A stretch of DNA of 64,000 bases from Adineta ricciae (Eukaryota; Rotifera; Eurotatoria; Adinetida; Adinetidae): contig CAJNOJ010000158.1 in NCBI GenBank assembly GCA_905250025.1, forward strand, positions 62,001 to 126,000. The letters are read 5' to 3'. Under the pieces are notes generated by a model. The model did no database searches. It was not told the DNA's origin and saw only the letters and a list, made by a program, of their open reading frames with translations. Of this stretch, positions 46,958 through 59,164 are shown one piece after another. The position numbers and the translations under genes are program-made. Within the stretch, counting starts at the first letter, position 1. Every line of letters begins with the position of its first letter.

Positions 46958-48930
46958 CTAATTTACAACAGCTCGCTGAACAAGACGAACTGAATTTGGT
47001 GATAGTACTCCCAAATCATCAAATATAGTCATTAAATCGTTCGTAGACATTAACCAATCGGAAGGAATGTAATAGTAATTTTGCGTTGGTCCCGAGTATT
47101 TTATTTGGTGCTGTGTACACTAACCGGGTTGCGATCGACAAACAGCTTCAATTAACCAGTAAATACCAATATCATTTCCGTTAATAAATGCATGTTCGCG
47201 ATTTAAACTTTGAGCAGCCAGTAAAATCGGATTTATGTTTGTATCTTGTTGCATAAGATAATCAAGGTCAAATCGTGCTTGAAACCATGTGAGAGCTTTC
47301 TTGATACTTTTCGTCCAGCCATTATTTCAACTGACTCTTGTCGATCCTTGTTCCGTACAAGTTTGCAATTCTTCGCCGATTAAGCCCTTTTGATGTTGCC
47401 AGAAGTTGATCACGGTTCTATCGTCAAAGAACAATTGACTATCGAGTCATACATTACCAACAATACCTTTGTATTCCAAATTATACGCTGTCACATCACT
47501 ATTGATTCTGAGTGAAATTGAAAGAATTTCGAAGAGATATTGTTGATTTAGTTTAAAACTTGACAGATCGAATGTAATTGTAGATTCGAGATTGCCTAAT
47601 CCTTCGTCGTGATCGTCAAATTCACCTTGATATTTTCCATCTAAGAAGAATAACGATGCATTTTCTTTCCGTGTCTGAATTCGGAGTGCTGTATTTGGCT
47701 ATAGTTGTGTCAACATGAAATTGCAACGGTACTATAAATAAAGCGTTTCGTCATTTGTCGCTGTCAATTGCTCAGTATGAGTCGGAGATATTACCATTGA
47801 TAGATTTGACGCGCTTGGTTCTGACGATATTTGCCATTGATAATTCATTACCTGTGGTAGGAACAATAATCGTGTTGTTGGCGTTGACGTCAACGTAGTT
47901 AGCACTATCGTATAGTTAGATCATATTTCCATAATAGACACGTACGGATTGGTTTGACATTGTAATCGTTTGATTTTTAAAGAGAGTCTTAAGTGAAACA
48001 TGGGGCTTGATTCATAACAAAATGAGTAGAAGGAAAGTACGAATACCCAAATTGTTGTGTACCAGAAGTCCATTTAGTTCCATCCCAATACGGCAATACT
48101 GTACGATTTACATATTGACTCTACAGAGCCTCTGAACGATCAGAAATTAGATGTTAAAGACGACTCAATTGCGTATACTTTGGTTCATTCAGTATGCCAT
48201 CTAAATGAACACACACATTATCTGCGTACATTGTTGCAATACCTGATGAACCTACTGTATGTCCGTAATTATTTCCACCATGTCACATATAATAAGCGTG
48301 ATAAATACCGCCACCGGTAAACCATTTGGCAACAGAATAAGCAGTATCAGATGCAGTACGTATCGATACCGATTTGCCCCATGGATGACACCGTCCTTCA
48401 TTTTCAGTAAACATCATCGGTCGATCGAGAACTATTTGATGACGACTGTCAATCCAACCGTCGTCCTGACAGTTGCATGAATTGCATGTTTCAATTGTTG
48501 GATTAGCCGAGTAACCATTGTACACAAGCTTGGTCATTCGTGTGATATTCATTTTCGATTTGAGCAAGAATAACCGGATCACCTTTTCTAGCCAGATAAG
48601 GTGTGATATAATCAAGTAAGTTTAACATGAATCTGCGCATCAGATCTGTCCATAGGTCATTATTAGAACAATTCGATAGCTTTGATATTTGATTGATCCA
48701 TGCTGGTGATCCACCGTAATTCTATTCGTCGCATACATAAGGGCTAATATGCAGATTGACAAAGAAGCCAGCATTCATCGCTTCTTCCAAAAAACGACTT
48801 AGATTAGCACCTGATATAAACATCGCTCGATCGTCATGAGCAACTTCATAGGGTCTACCACGAACATGATCATAGATAATTGGATTTGTATTCACGTCAA
48901 CTAGTCCGATGAAGTAGGTGCACAATCTCT
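46958..48930 (-). pseudogene. GH35 beta-galactosidase pseudogene (copy B)
   Basis: Less eroded than copy A. On the minus strand: EEAMNAGFFVNLHISPYVCDE-stop-NYGGSPAW near 48790-48690, AQIENEY with the GH35 acid/base Glu near 48560, and PMMFTENEGR with the nucleophile strand near 48420. YYM-stop-HGGNNYGHTVG lies near 48290-48255, then jelly-roll pieces to the C-terminal IPSDWLMSTNDLMTIFDDLG. Stops at 48722-48724 (TAG, where families have Trp) and 48283-48285 (TGA). Further frameshifts at 47300-48200. The TGA at the YYM site is shared with copy A; the Trp-site stop is a different codon in A (TGA). Confidence 0.8.
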
Positions 48931-49606
48931 TTTAAATGGATATACATTTGAACAGAACACGGCTGTTTATAGAACGACGGTGTTCTTATCTTTGCGCATC
49001 ACTTCTTTATATCTCCCATTTATAGGACACGAAAGCAATGTCGTGACTTTCATCAGTGTTAGAGAATGTGCACGAGACCTGTCAATCCTTTGTTATCGCT
49101 CATTTTTTAAACGTTGTCGGGACTGTGAGAATGTCAATCGCTATTCAATCTATAATTGACAAAATTGAACCAAATCATCAGAATGTAGGGAAATGTTAAA
49201 AGTCAAGCAATGTGTTTTTTTTAAGCAGAATGATCTGTCACAGATGTGTTCTTAAGGTCTACGTATCGTAAATGTAACAGAAAGTGATAACATCCGTGTT
49301 GTATTACATCACTACTTAAAAAAAATATGTTGACTACTTTTCACCTTCTCTACACGCGTATTTCATTGTGGATCTGGTATTTGTTATTGTTGTTTTAAAT
49401 TATCGAGTACTCTTGAGGTCAGATTCCATCTATTTCGAATTATGCGTGTCAAACTAATGTTTCTTTTCCATTCTTAATGACTTAATTTATCTATAAATTT
49501 CCGGTAGGTTAGTTTCTTTCTCTTGTCTGCCTTATATCTTTAATTGATGGATTCATATCTTGATTTTATTTAATGAACAAAGTGTAGGATTGTCTATTTC
49601 AATAAA

Positions 49607-50567
49607 ATGTCACTGTTATATATCAGCCAACAAATTACAATCTATCTTGGCACGTTTCTTCTTTTCGTTGGTGTATTCGGAAATATTCTCAACATTTTTA
49701 TCTTCACAAGCGTTCGCACATATCGTCAAACAGCTTGTTCCTTCTATTTTCTCGTCAATTCTATCAACTGTCTTCTATTTTTATCTATCAATCTTACATC
49801 TCGAATCACCAGCGCTGGTTTTGGTATAGAATTAACTCAAATGTCAATATACTGGTGTAAACTACGAGAATATTTTATACTCATAATGGGTTCATTTACA
49901 TTTTCATGTGCCTGTCTGTCCTCAATTGATCAGTTTTGTACCACATCGCGACATGCTCGTGTTCGCCGTTTGAGTAACATCAAATTAACTCATCGGATCG
50001 TCTGTATTTTAATTGTAATCTGCTTGCTTCATGGAATTCCCGCATTGATGTTCTTCGAAATATCGCCAATCACAAACAAATGTGTTAATGTCAATCAAGG
50101 TTTTACTATTTATATACTTGTATATGCGTTCTGTCTGAACAGCATTGGTCCACTTATAATGATGATTGTATTTGGATATTTAACTTATCGTAATGTTCAT
50201 TCAATACGCATTCCTGTTGATCGACAACTGGTTAAAATGACATTGTGTCAAGTCATACTCGTCTTTATGACTGCAGTTCCTTATGCAACATTTTTAGCCT
50301 ATAATTTATTAACAGCAACACTGAAAAAAGATTCGGATCAACTAGTAAATGAATATTTTGCGGTTTCGTTTCTTAGTCTATGGACATATTTGTATTATGG
50401 GGTAGGTTTGTCTTTCCACTAAACCGTAGTTGATGTTTTCTGCTTAGGGAAGTTTCTATGTGTTTTTTATCTCGTCCAGTCGTTTTCGTCGAACAGTGAA
50501 AGATAAAGTCTTCTTATGCCAAAATCGGAATCAAATTAATCCGCATGTACGAGCTTCAATACAATGA
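49607..50567 (+). CDS. Seven-transmembrane receptor, orphan, intact (copy B)
   Basis: Exons 49607-50401 and 50448-50567, 304 residues. TM1 is TIYLGTFLLFVGVFGNILNIFIF with the class A GN motif. TM3 ends SSIDQFCTTSRHARVRRL, and TM5 and TM6 are IYILVYAFCLNSIGPLIMMI and MTLCQVILVFMTAVPYATFL. TM7 spans the intron (LWTYLYYG|GSFYVFFISS), followed by a short basic tail. This resembles the FMRFamide/peptide receptor-like GPCRs frequent in rotifers. The copy-A counterpart is frameshifted, so this may be the only working version. Confidence 0.85.
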
Positions 50568-51542
50568 TCTGCACGCATATCATTCTTCTGTTCAATGAAT
50601 TTTCGTAATTCTATTTGTCTTTAATGCTTCATGGTACATTTATGCACATCGGATTAATGAGAATAAACTATTGTAATAAAATATAACGAGGATAAACAGC
50701 ACCGTTAAATCTCCAACAGGATAAATGAAAATATGAATGTTCTCATTACCTCTCGTTTATTAGGATTATCTGTTCATTACATTACGAAGAAAGTGAGAAA
50801 ACCAGGTTGCATTCGTGTTTCATCAAAGTGTGAAATATGACACGCGATAATTGTTGTTCTATCAAGGCATCAGCAGCATCAACTCAAGCTCCTTCGGCCT
50901 ATTTTCATTCAATTTATGAACATCTATGTGATAGAAACTGGTCGAAAGAAATGATGGTGCTCTAACGATTGACTATTTTTTCAGCTATTTGGGATAGACT
51001 ACCAACCATTCTTTTCGCATATAATTTCAGTTTAATGATCTCGAAGTCAAAAGAACACTTGATTTTCTTCTCGTTTTGAATTTTCATAATTTGTTTTTGT
51101 GAATCATACTTCAAGAATAAAACCAAGTATGATCTCGGATCAGTATTTAGTACAACCATGCTTAAGTATAAATTCAATGCTATTCATTATTGGAGATAAA
51201 ATATGTCAAATGTGAGACAAAATGGATGAACTACGTTTTGTATCGCCCATTCCGAACAAATGGGAATGGATGAAAATATGTGGAAAGGAAATTACTGTTT
51301 GGCGGATTTCGTGCGGAAGTCCGAAACTGACGGGCGTTGAAAATTTTACTCTAGTGAAAAACATGATGAACACAAGCCGTTGCTTTATACATTCTTATTC
51401 TCACTTACGTCCTGTGTTTCGGCTAAACCGAAATCAAATAATTTATGTGTACGTCAATCTGCAATTTGCACACGCAAAGAAGTGTATTTTCTCATCAGTT
51501 TATTGATAATAGTCATGAATAGGAGCAACTCGACGTTTATTA

Positions 51543-52206
51543 TTATTCGGCTTGCAAATAATTGGCGATCATTTCTTCTATTTTAGCATAGCATTTTTGA
51601 TTTGGATGAGCAGCACTTCGGTCAAAAAGATCCAAAATAAGCGGATCTGCAGAAAACGTTTCATGACCATGAAAAACACCCGAAACAGCAATATATCCAA
51701 TGTTGGCTTCAGCAGCAGCTTCCTTGATTGTTACTCTCGTCAATTCCGTCATTTGACGACATTTAGCTTCGTTTGGAAGTTTATTTTGAATTGCCGACGA
51801 AATTCGGATAGGGAAGTGCATAAACTTTAGCGGTTCGAACATGAGCTTGAATGTCTTTTGTAAACAGCCATAAGCTTAGGTTTTGAGCGTAATAAGTTTA
51901 GCAGCAACACCGAGATCATTGCCACCTGTAGTGATAACAATATGCGTGGGAGGATAAGGAAGCGTACTGAATGTTTTGCAGCAACAAGTGGATATGCATT
52001 TGGTGAACGACCATTTACGCTCCAACGGAACTACGTCCATGAATCGCCAATACCAACTATCAAGTTCTTGGCTAAGCGGATACAGACCATGTGTTTAACT
52101 TAAAAATGAAAAAAAAATCACTGAACTTACTTGTTAATTGTTGTCGAATAGTCAAGCCATGACATAAGGAGAGCAGGAGAAGAACAATGGAGGTTAAAAT
52201 CAATAT
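51543..52206 (-). pseudogene. SGNH/GDSL hydrolase pseudogene (copy B)
   Basis: Minus strand. The signal-peptide exon near 52206-52130 has lost its start (ATA where copy A has ATG). Block I VGIGDSWT retains the catalytic Ser motif but is followed at once by TAG. Block III TTGGNDLGVAAKL is present near 51950-51910 in another frame. The tail contains DRSAAHPNQK with the Asp/His dyad, ending at 51543. The lesions differ from those in copy A. Confidence 0.65.
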
Positions 52207-53157
52207 GTTACGAAAACACCGCTTAATATCGATCTCGTTATTTTTATAAGCGGGAATAAAATGAATGGTTTAGACGACAGATGGCAATTAATAGTCTAAT
52301 AACTTGAAGATGAAGAGGCATAAATTTAGGCCGTTGTACTCGTTCTCACCTTCTGTTACAGTCTCAAACTAATCACATATGTCTTAATGTTTCCATTCTA
52401 TATCTTCCATGACCAATCGCTTATATTATAAAGTACATCATGTGTACACACAAACGGTAAATTATATGATAGCATATGAAGTTATGTAACTCGTAGATGT
52501 CTATTTCAATCATAATGTATTGAGCAAGAATGCTGCTCGAAGTTTATACCGACTCAGTAGACTTCTATTCCTCAGCATTCACTGAGTTTTGATTTTGAAC
52601 GCCTTTTTTTTTCTTTCTAACACAATTTGATTTACTATTAACATCATTTAGACTATCGATAAGCCTTGCAAATATATGTGCCAACGTTACGTAGATCGAT
52701 GAAAACAATGAGAATAATTAGAGATAATCATAGATTTCGAAATACAGTGACATGCAAGTTTCAAGAACTGCTGTCATCAATAGAAAAAGTCTACATTAGA
52801 AAGTTGCCGTTAAATATTATATGACGAGAAGCTTCCGTATGAAAATCGTCATTTGTTTTCTATCGTTCACGTTCTTATTAACCAAGTATTTCGAAAACAG
52901 CTGATTATTTTCTTTTAGAATGGCAGTATCCTTGTAACATCACGGATGCTGAGCGATAACAGCTGTAATTGTCTTGCTCAATGGAAGAATACTACAATCA
53001 TTGTTGACTGCTTTACAAATGTTCACTTTCTCCACAAATTTGAGGTTTATTAGCACACATCACTTCAACAGTCTCATGTTTTTGTATTACTCCATTAATT
53101 AACGTTTAAAATTTACAACTTCAAATATAACAACATGCAACACAACTCGTGCCAATA

Positions 53158-54126
53158 TTAAATACGACCCGTCGCGTTTCCATCCCCTTGCTGAACGTTA
53201 GCAGGAGTCACAGCTACTACTTGTACGGGTCTGATGGTGTGTCCTCTTCTCCAAAACAATAATGCATCTCGACATTTCGTCCGTAATCCAGGTAGTGATG
53301 CTGCACATGCAAATGGAGTTAACAATACTATGTAAAAGCTGAAAAATAATGAGTTAGAAAAGTAATCTGATCCCACAGTTCGTGATAGGCCAGCGGAATA
53401 AGCAGCATATAGTAACATAGGTGGTAGTTGCAAGACCGTGTAAAGAAGAGCAATCAAAAATAGTTGCCATGCCATTTTCCTATAATTTCTCCAAATAACT
53501 CGCCGATGAGTTTGATATTTTTGATGTAACACACGTAGAAAAAGGCTCACACTAAATATAACAGTAACAAACGCAAGCAAAACGTAATGTACCAAGCCAT
53601 CATACAATCCCATTTTCGGTGAACTAAGAATGCATGCATAACGACCGCATTGTCTAATTGTATACGACAATGGAAGATCACAAGGTACAAGAAAAAATAC
53701 GACAAAATAAAATGTCATCGGGTATAGAATGCAAAATATGATAGGTAGATAATGAAAAATGAGACGTTTTTTCCTTGTTATTAACAGATTGGAATGAAAA
53801 ATTAGAATATGACGTTCTATCGCTGCCCAAGTAATTAAAATATAGGTTGATACGGTCGCTACTGTATCCAAATACACCCAAGCATAACAAAATGTTGGTG
53901 TCAATAGCGGACTGATATTATTTCGAAAAAAATATATGTTCCACACAGTTCCAGTAAGTTCTTCTACAAGTACAACAAAGAGAAGAACAATAATCACATG
54001 ATTATTGACAGCTGAACGTAATACTCGATTCTTCAATAAGTGATAGAGAACAAAAATAGTGATGATAATAGATGGAGCCAAAGGTGCTAATAGAATCCAG
54101 AAACGAATGTAGGATGGTATCACCAT
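53158..54126 (-). CDS. Seven-transmembrane receptor, orphan (copy B)
   Basis: 322 residues from the Met shared with copy A; an in-frame Met 13 codons upstream (54165) is not conserved. Same seven helices, AAIERHILIFH after TM3, and LRTKCRDALLFWRRGHT after TM7. Substitutions relative to copy A are mostly conservative and the variable part is the extreme C-terminus (QQGDGNATGRI versus QRANGNATTPV). No indel separates the two frames. Confidence 0.85.
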   Translation of the reverse strand: MVIPSYIRFWILLAPLAPSIIITIFVLYHLLKNRVLRSAVNNHVIIVLLFVVLVEELTGTVWNIYFFRNNISPLLTPTFCYAWVYLDTVATVSTYILITWAAIERHILIFHSNLLITRKKRLIFHYLPIIFCILYPMTFYFVVFFLVPCDLPLSYTIRQCGRYACILSSPKMGLYDGLVHYVLLAFVTVIFSVSLFLRVLHQKYQTHRRVIWRNYRKMAWQLFLIALLYTVLQLPPMLLYAAYSAGLSRTVGSDYFSNSLFFSFYIVLLTPFACAASLPGLRTKCRDALLFWRRGHTIRPVQVVAVTPANVQQGDGNATGRI

Positions 54127-54875
54127 TGCTGATATATTATACCGTAGATAGAATGGATAATTCAAATAACAGAGTAGAAACTTATACGGGAATGCTCATC
54201 GAGAAAATGCTCGGTTACTTCAGATGGCCTTTTTTTCTGTGCGGATCAACGAAGCTTTTCATCTTTTCTATCACTCTACCATAACTTAAGTAATAAAAAA
54301 ATAATAATACATTATTAATTTTCTACATATAAATAATTCTTTTGTTGAAAAGAACGGCTCTGTGCATGTCAATTTATTTCAATAAAATGACTCGCTAAAC
54401 ACAAAATGATAATTTTTATGCAAGAAGACCTACATTTTGTAAACTGATCAAACAAAAGAAAGCGAAATTAGGTGCGAGGTCAAAGCACAAAACATCGCTT
54501 TTCATACACAAAAGTAAACTTATGTCGATTAAACCTAACATAAAAACACTGCAAATGGATTAGTTTTCAAAGAAATCTATTACGTCAATATAAATGTCAT
54601 TAAATTCAAAGGAATCTAAAATGTATAATGAAAGTAACATTTGCTTTCTTTGGTGCTGTCATCCATGTTACTGTTGAATCTTCGTTTTATCTATCTTCTA
54701 TATGAGGCAATCATCACAGTATGGAATTTTCTCAATCGATATCCAGCGGCATCTTGATAAGAGGAAAGAGAATGATTTATTTAGCTATATATATATGATT
54801 GTATGCAGTTCTTTATTCGAGAAGAAAACAAAAGAAAAGATTCGATGGAATTTTGATGAACTAGTCGAACAAGAA

Positions 54876-55491
54876 ATGTCTTCGAATCGTTTATCGACAT
54901 TTGGTGAACGTCTGCAATCGTTAAGTGATTCATTTTATTCAACAATTCTTCAGGATTCGAAACAGGAAAGTAAATTTCAAGTGAAAAACGCACAACAATT
55001 AGAGAATCTGACAAAGACTCATTCGAGTGAACAGAATCATGATGATTTTACATTTGATCAATGTTCAATTAGTCATCTGACATCAAACGACGATTTTAGT
55101 TTTACATTTCATTCCATTGAGCAGTCAAAACTACAAGGAAACAAATCTCGACAAAAACATCAAGTCAGAGAAGTCAACTAGAAAGTTCAAAATGAATCTA
55201 TTTGTTCTAATTTAGATATCGCGAATAAAACATACGTCAACGCCCTATTCTACTCATGAAGATCGTTCAATTAAAAAGTCGGAAGACGAAACAGTCGTTG
55301 TCGAAGAAACTCATCGTCCACCATCTTTATCTTCCCCTTCCAGTCAACCAATAATTATTGGTTATTATCCGGTTGTGACGTATCAACCAGTTTGTGTCCC
55401 ACCAGCCATTTATTTATCAAAAGAACAGATCCAGTCACAAATAAATGACTATTCGACGCTAACAAAAATAACTCCATTAAAGAAACGTTAA
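54876..55491 (+). CDS. Two-exon gene of unknown function (copy B)
   Basis: Exons 54876-55163 and 55216-55491, 187 residues, same lengths and splice sites as copy A. The intron differs by several bases while exons are nearly identical, which supports the gene model. It shares the FDQCSISHLTSNDDFSFTFH segment and the YYPVVTYQPVCVPPAIY core. Function unknown. Confidence 0.6.
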
Positions 55492-56129
55492 TTTCCTTGT
55501 TAGATAATAGAAATCTTCTTCTTTTTGTGAATAAATAATAGTAATTAAACATAAAGAAGCTGTTTTATGTCGAATAGACGTTCCGATAGATTCGTTCAGT
55601 CAAAGACTTTCCTTCGTGTTTCATTTGATGCAAAACAGAAATGAATAAAATATTGATTTAATCAATTCTACGTAGTTAATCATTTGTCTTCTCAGTCGCC
55701 ATCAGAATTCCCGATTGCATCTGAAAGTGGTGGATGACTAGCTCCTAACCGATCGGCATTCTTGAGAAATGAAGAGAAAACGAGGTTGGATCAAATGCAG
55801 TGTATTTGTTTTACAGCAGAGAATATAGGAGAAATCCGCGTCATCCAACGGTTTGGTGTAATATTCCTGTGTTTCAACCTAGTCCAGATCATTCTATCTA
55901 TCCGAGATTTCGTTGCTCCAATGGTTTTTATACATAATATATATATTTATTGCACCTCGGATCAATTTTATCCCAGGCAATACAAACTACCAGTGTGATC
56001 ACTCGACCATTTTTTCTGTGCATTGGAGAAAATATATACGTGTCTGGCCGATGATAAAATGGATCACGCGTTTGATGTATGTCCACTACTCTTTGCTTAA
56101 ACAACTTTCTTTTTGTGATTTACATATTT

Positions 56130-56570
56130 AGCATATGTGAATGAAGACTTGTCAAAAGAGAAGCTAAGAAATTGTTAGAAGACTCTTGTTTGAAACGTAT
56201 TGACGCGAACTGCGCAAAAGGACGTTTTTCTGGTGAACCGACGCGTTTCTCATTAGATAAATAATTGAATTCATTGCTATTAATACTATTTTATCAAGTC
56301 CACAGCCATGTTCACCAAACTAACCTTCAAGGTGAGTTACATAAGACTCAAACTCATTGCACGCACTTTCCTACCTTGTCCTTACAATTATAGATATTAT
56401 TATTTATTTCTTAGTGAGCGGTCTTTTATGAAATATCACTGTTATTGATATCTAAGTATGACAAAACTTCACTCAGTCCAGATGTCCTTTTAGAATACCG
56501 TTATTTCAACTGGAGGCGTAGAAGCTGCGAGAAAATATATTTCATTCAACTCGGATCTAGATCGAATTAT
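56130..56570 (+). pseudogene. Remnant of small LE(D/T)SCLKRI gene family (copy B)
   Basis: Counterpart of 24640-25090, with pieces encoding KLLEDSCLKRI-like and RRRSCE-like segments. No intact frame. Confidence 0.4.
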
Positions 56571-56835
56571 GTTGTGGCATCATTGACAACTCAGTCAAAG
56601 GAAAAACATGTACCAATAATCTGATTTCTTGTTTCACAATGTGGATTAGATCTCCAAGAAACAGTCCAACTCTACGCTGAAAATATATTTAACTATGAAT
56701 AACTATGTCAAATAGTCGATCGACTTCAATGCATTTATTCACGAGAAAGCAAAGATTGTTTATTTCTCATATTTTATTCGAAAAACAAAATAGAAAAACA
56801 ATAAACTATTGATTTACTGTTCCACTCACTCAATC

Positions 56836-57460
56836 CTAGTTAATCATTTGTCTTCTTATTTGTCGTTGCCGCTCTTCAGGAGCATTCGATGGTACACCAG
56901 ATATGTTGGAGAAATGAATATTCTACAACAAGGAAATCATTTGAGAGAAGAATGGACAAAGACGAGGAAACTTACCGCATTCTGTTGAACAAGTTTCAGT
57001 TGTTTACTTTGATCGTCAGTGAACATACAAATGGCCACTCCTTGTCTTCCAGCTCTTCCAGTTCGACCCGATCGATGAACATACGATTCCCAATCCTATT
57101 GAATTTGCACTCGTTTTTGTCGGATGATCATGAATAAAACAAGTTCAAACCTGTGGTGGTGATGTGAGAATAACTAAATCAACTTGTGGAATATCTAAAC
57201 CACGTGCTGCTACATCCGTGGTTATCAACACCCGAATCTGACCTTGTCGAAAACTCTACAACAGCACGAGACAATGTATTAAACGATTTGTTGATCTCAG
57301 AGATTGTTAGAGATCGAGTTTCTTTCGGTTTGGTGTTCGGATCATGATTCTTGAGTCTTGTTGTAATGACAACTCTTGCTTTGAACATTCTTTTTCACCA
57401 TAAAGTGTGGATATAACGAGGAAACGAGATTTAATCGAGGGAAAATCATTCGTCACTTCA
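56836..57460 (-). pseudogene. DDX21-like helicase fragment with internal deletion
   Basis: The C-terminal exons match 28270-28695 of the real helicase (stop, [11 protein letters not shown] region, TSPPQ and [17 protein letters not shown]). At about 57273 the sequence leaves the helicase and at about 57355 it rejoins at the part equivalent to about 29315-29440 (YGEKECSKQELSL-like). About 600 bases are missing, including SAT and DEVD. It cannot encode a helicase. Confidence 0.8.
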
Positions 57461-57818
57461 AGTACACGTATTAATGGCTACTATATCGAAAAGGTTCTTA
57501 TGAAGAGAAGTTTTTCATTCATTGCTATTTGATACTGACATAATTTGATCCCATACAATACGTTCATTTTCTACTCTTTTCTAACGAATTAAATATTTTC
57601 CTTAGTCGACGTATTCGTTTGTTATGACATGAAGGTCAGTTATAGTAGAGAAAGGAGGAACAAGTTGTCGGTATCCGTCGGTTTAGTCTCGTGTTCGTTC
57701 GTTTCGCCTAGTCTAAATCGTTATCGGTTCGAGATTCTGTTGATTCACTTATTTTTCTAGATATAGATATGCATTCATTTCATTTCAGATTAATTTCATC
57801 TCTAGTGATCAAACATAA

Positions 57819-58649
57819 ATGTCATCATTCGAAAAGCTTTTGTGCAAATATGGAAAAGCAAACTTGTTCCTCGATAAAAATAAAGCTGACGAAGCATTGA
57901 ACGTATGTGTCATATGTCTATGGCTCTTCACTCAATAAACTTTTACTTCGTATCTTTAGGAATTAACAGGCATCATTGACGAACTAACAAAAGATAAGAC
58001 TTCAATTGCGAATGCCTAGCTCAAAGACTTGTTGGAAACATCTTGTTTAAAACGAATTGAGTTAAATTTCATGAAGAACCACTTTCAAGGTAAACCTCCC
58101 AGGTCAACAAATCCGACGTTGGATCCGATGGGAACCGATAGGATTCCTGGTGACGGAATTGCATCGGATTTCGACTGAAACAATCCATTTATTTGTTGCA
58201 AATTTTATGAGTGTTATTTTTAGCTAGGTTCTATGATGACCTTTAGAAAATCTGTGTTTCGGATCCGACAAAATCCGATCGGATCCGAGTATGGGATTTG
58301 TCGACTTGGGCTGTACATTTTCATCAAGTAAATAGATGAATTCATTGATGTGACTACTTTTTTTCACTAGATGTCTGTCTTGATATCGAAATCTTGAAGT
58401 TAATTCAATGCGACATTTATGCAAATACAGATATTGTCTTAAAGTACTTGTAAGTCAACTATTTTATCATACACATGATGAAGTCAAATCATCTTGAAAG
58501 GAAGCTTCGAGTCGTGTGAACAAAGATACGCTTCACTACGAATTACAAAAGATTCATATACATTGTAAGTATAGATGAATTTATTTTTCCTTCCTCATTT
58601 CAGCTATAGACGTAGAAGCTGTGAAAGAAAATATCCCATTGAATTTTGA
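57819..58649 (+). pseudogene. Small four-exon gene, one nonsense codon, MITE in intron 3
   Basis: Exons 57819-57902, 57960-58089, 58371-58449 and 58604-58649 join in frame to 113 codons: MSSFEKLLCKYGKANLFLDK..., LLETSCLKRIELN, LDIEILKLIQCDIYAN, YRRRSCERKYPIEF. One in-frame TAG lies at 58017-58019. All other splice sites and phases fit. Intron 3 contains a complete MITE. The charged helical character and LDKNKADEALN recall a TPR- or kinesin-light-chain-like helix pair, but I do not recognise a family. Confidence 0.5.
58098..58310. mobile_element. Complete CCCAGG MITE, 213 bp
   Basis: Terminal inverted repeats CCCAGGTCAACAAATCC and GGGATTTGTCGACTTGGG (complement CCCAAGTCGACAAATCC). The interior has repeated GGATCCGA and AATCCGATCGG words. 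No coding capacity. Lies in an intron of the small pseudogene. Confidence 0.8.
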
Positions 58650-59164
58650 TATAGAAAAGATACATTCGAAGTAATTCCGTTAGCACTAAATGAAAATGGC
58701 ATTGTTTTTGTTTTTCTTGTAGAACCACTCCAAAATCGGCCAAACGAAAACATGTCTCCATAGTTTGATTTCTTGTTCTACATTATGTAGTTAAAAGTTT
58801 TTTGTGATACTTTTTTCTGATTTGTTTCGAAAAAAAGTAAAATAGATTACCAGTTGAATCATTCAAAGTCATTCTTTGTGAAAAAAAGCTACTCAAAAGA
58901 TCAAATAACATCTGTCACTGCTAATTTGCTACGTGAGAACTGTTTCGAAAGGCAAGAATTCTTCGCCATATGCTATTTACAAATTCAGATCTCCAAGAAA
59001 CAGTCCAACGCTGTGCTAAAAATACTTTTAACTATGTCAAATAGTCGATCGACTTCAATGCATTTATTCACGAGAAAGCAAAGATTGTTTATTTCTCATA
59101 TTTTATTCGAAAAACAAAATAGAAAAACAATAAACTATTGATTTACTGTTCCACTCACTCAATC

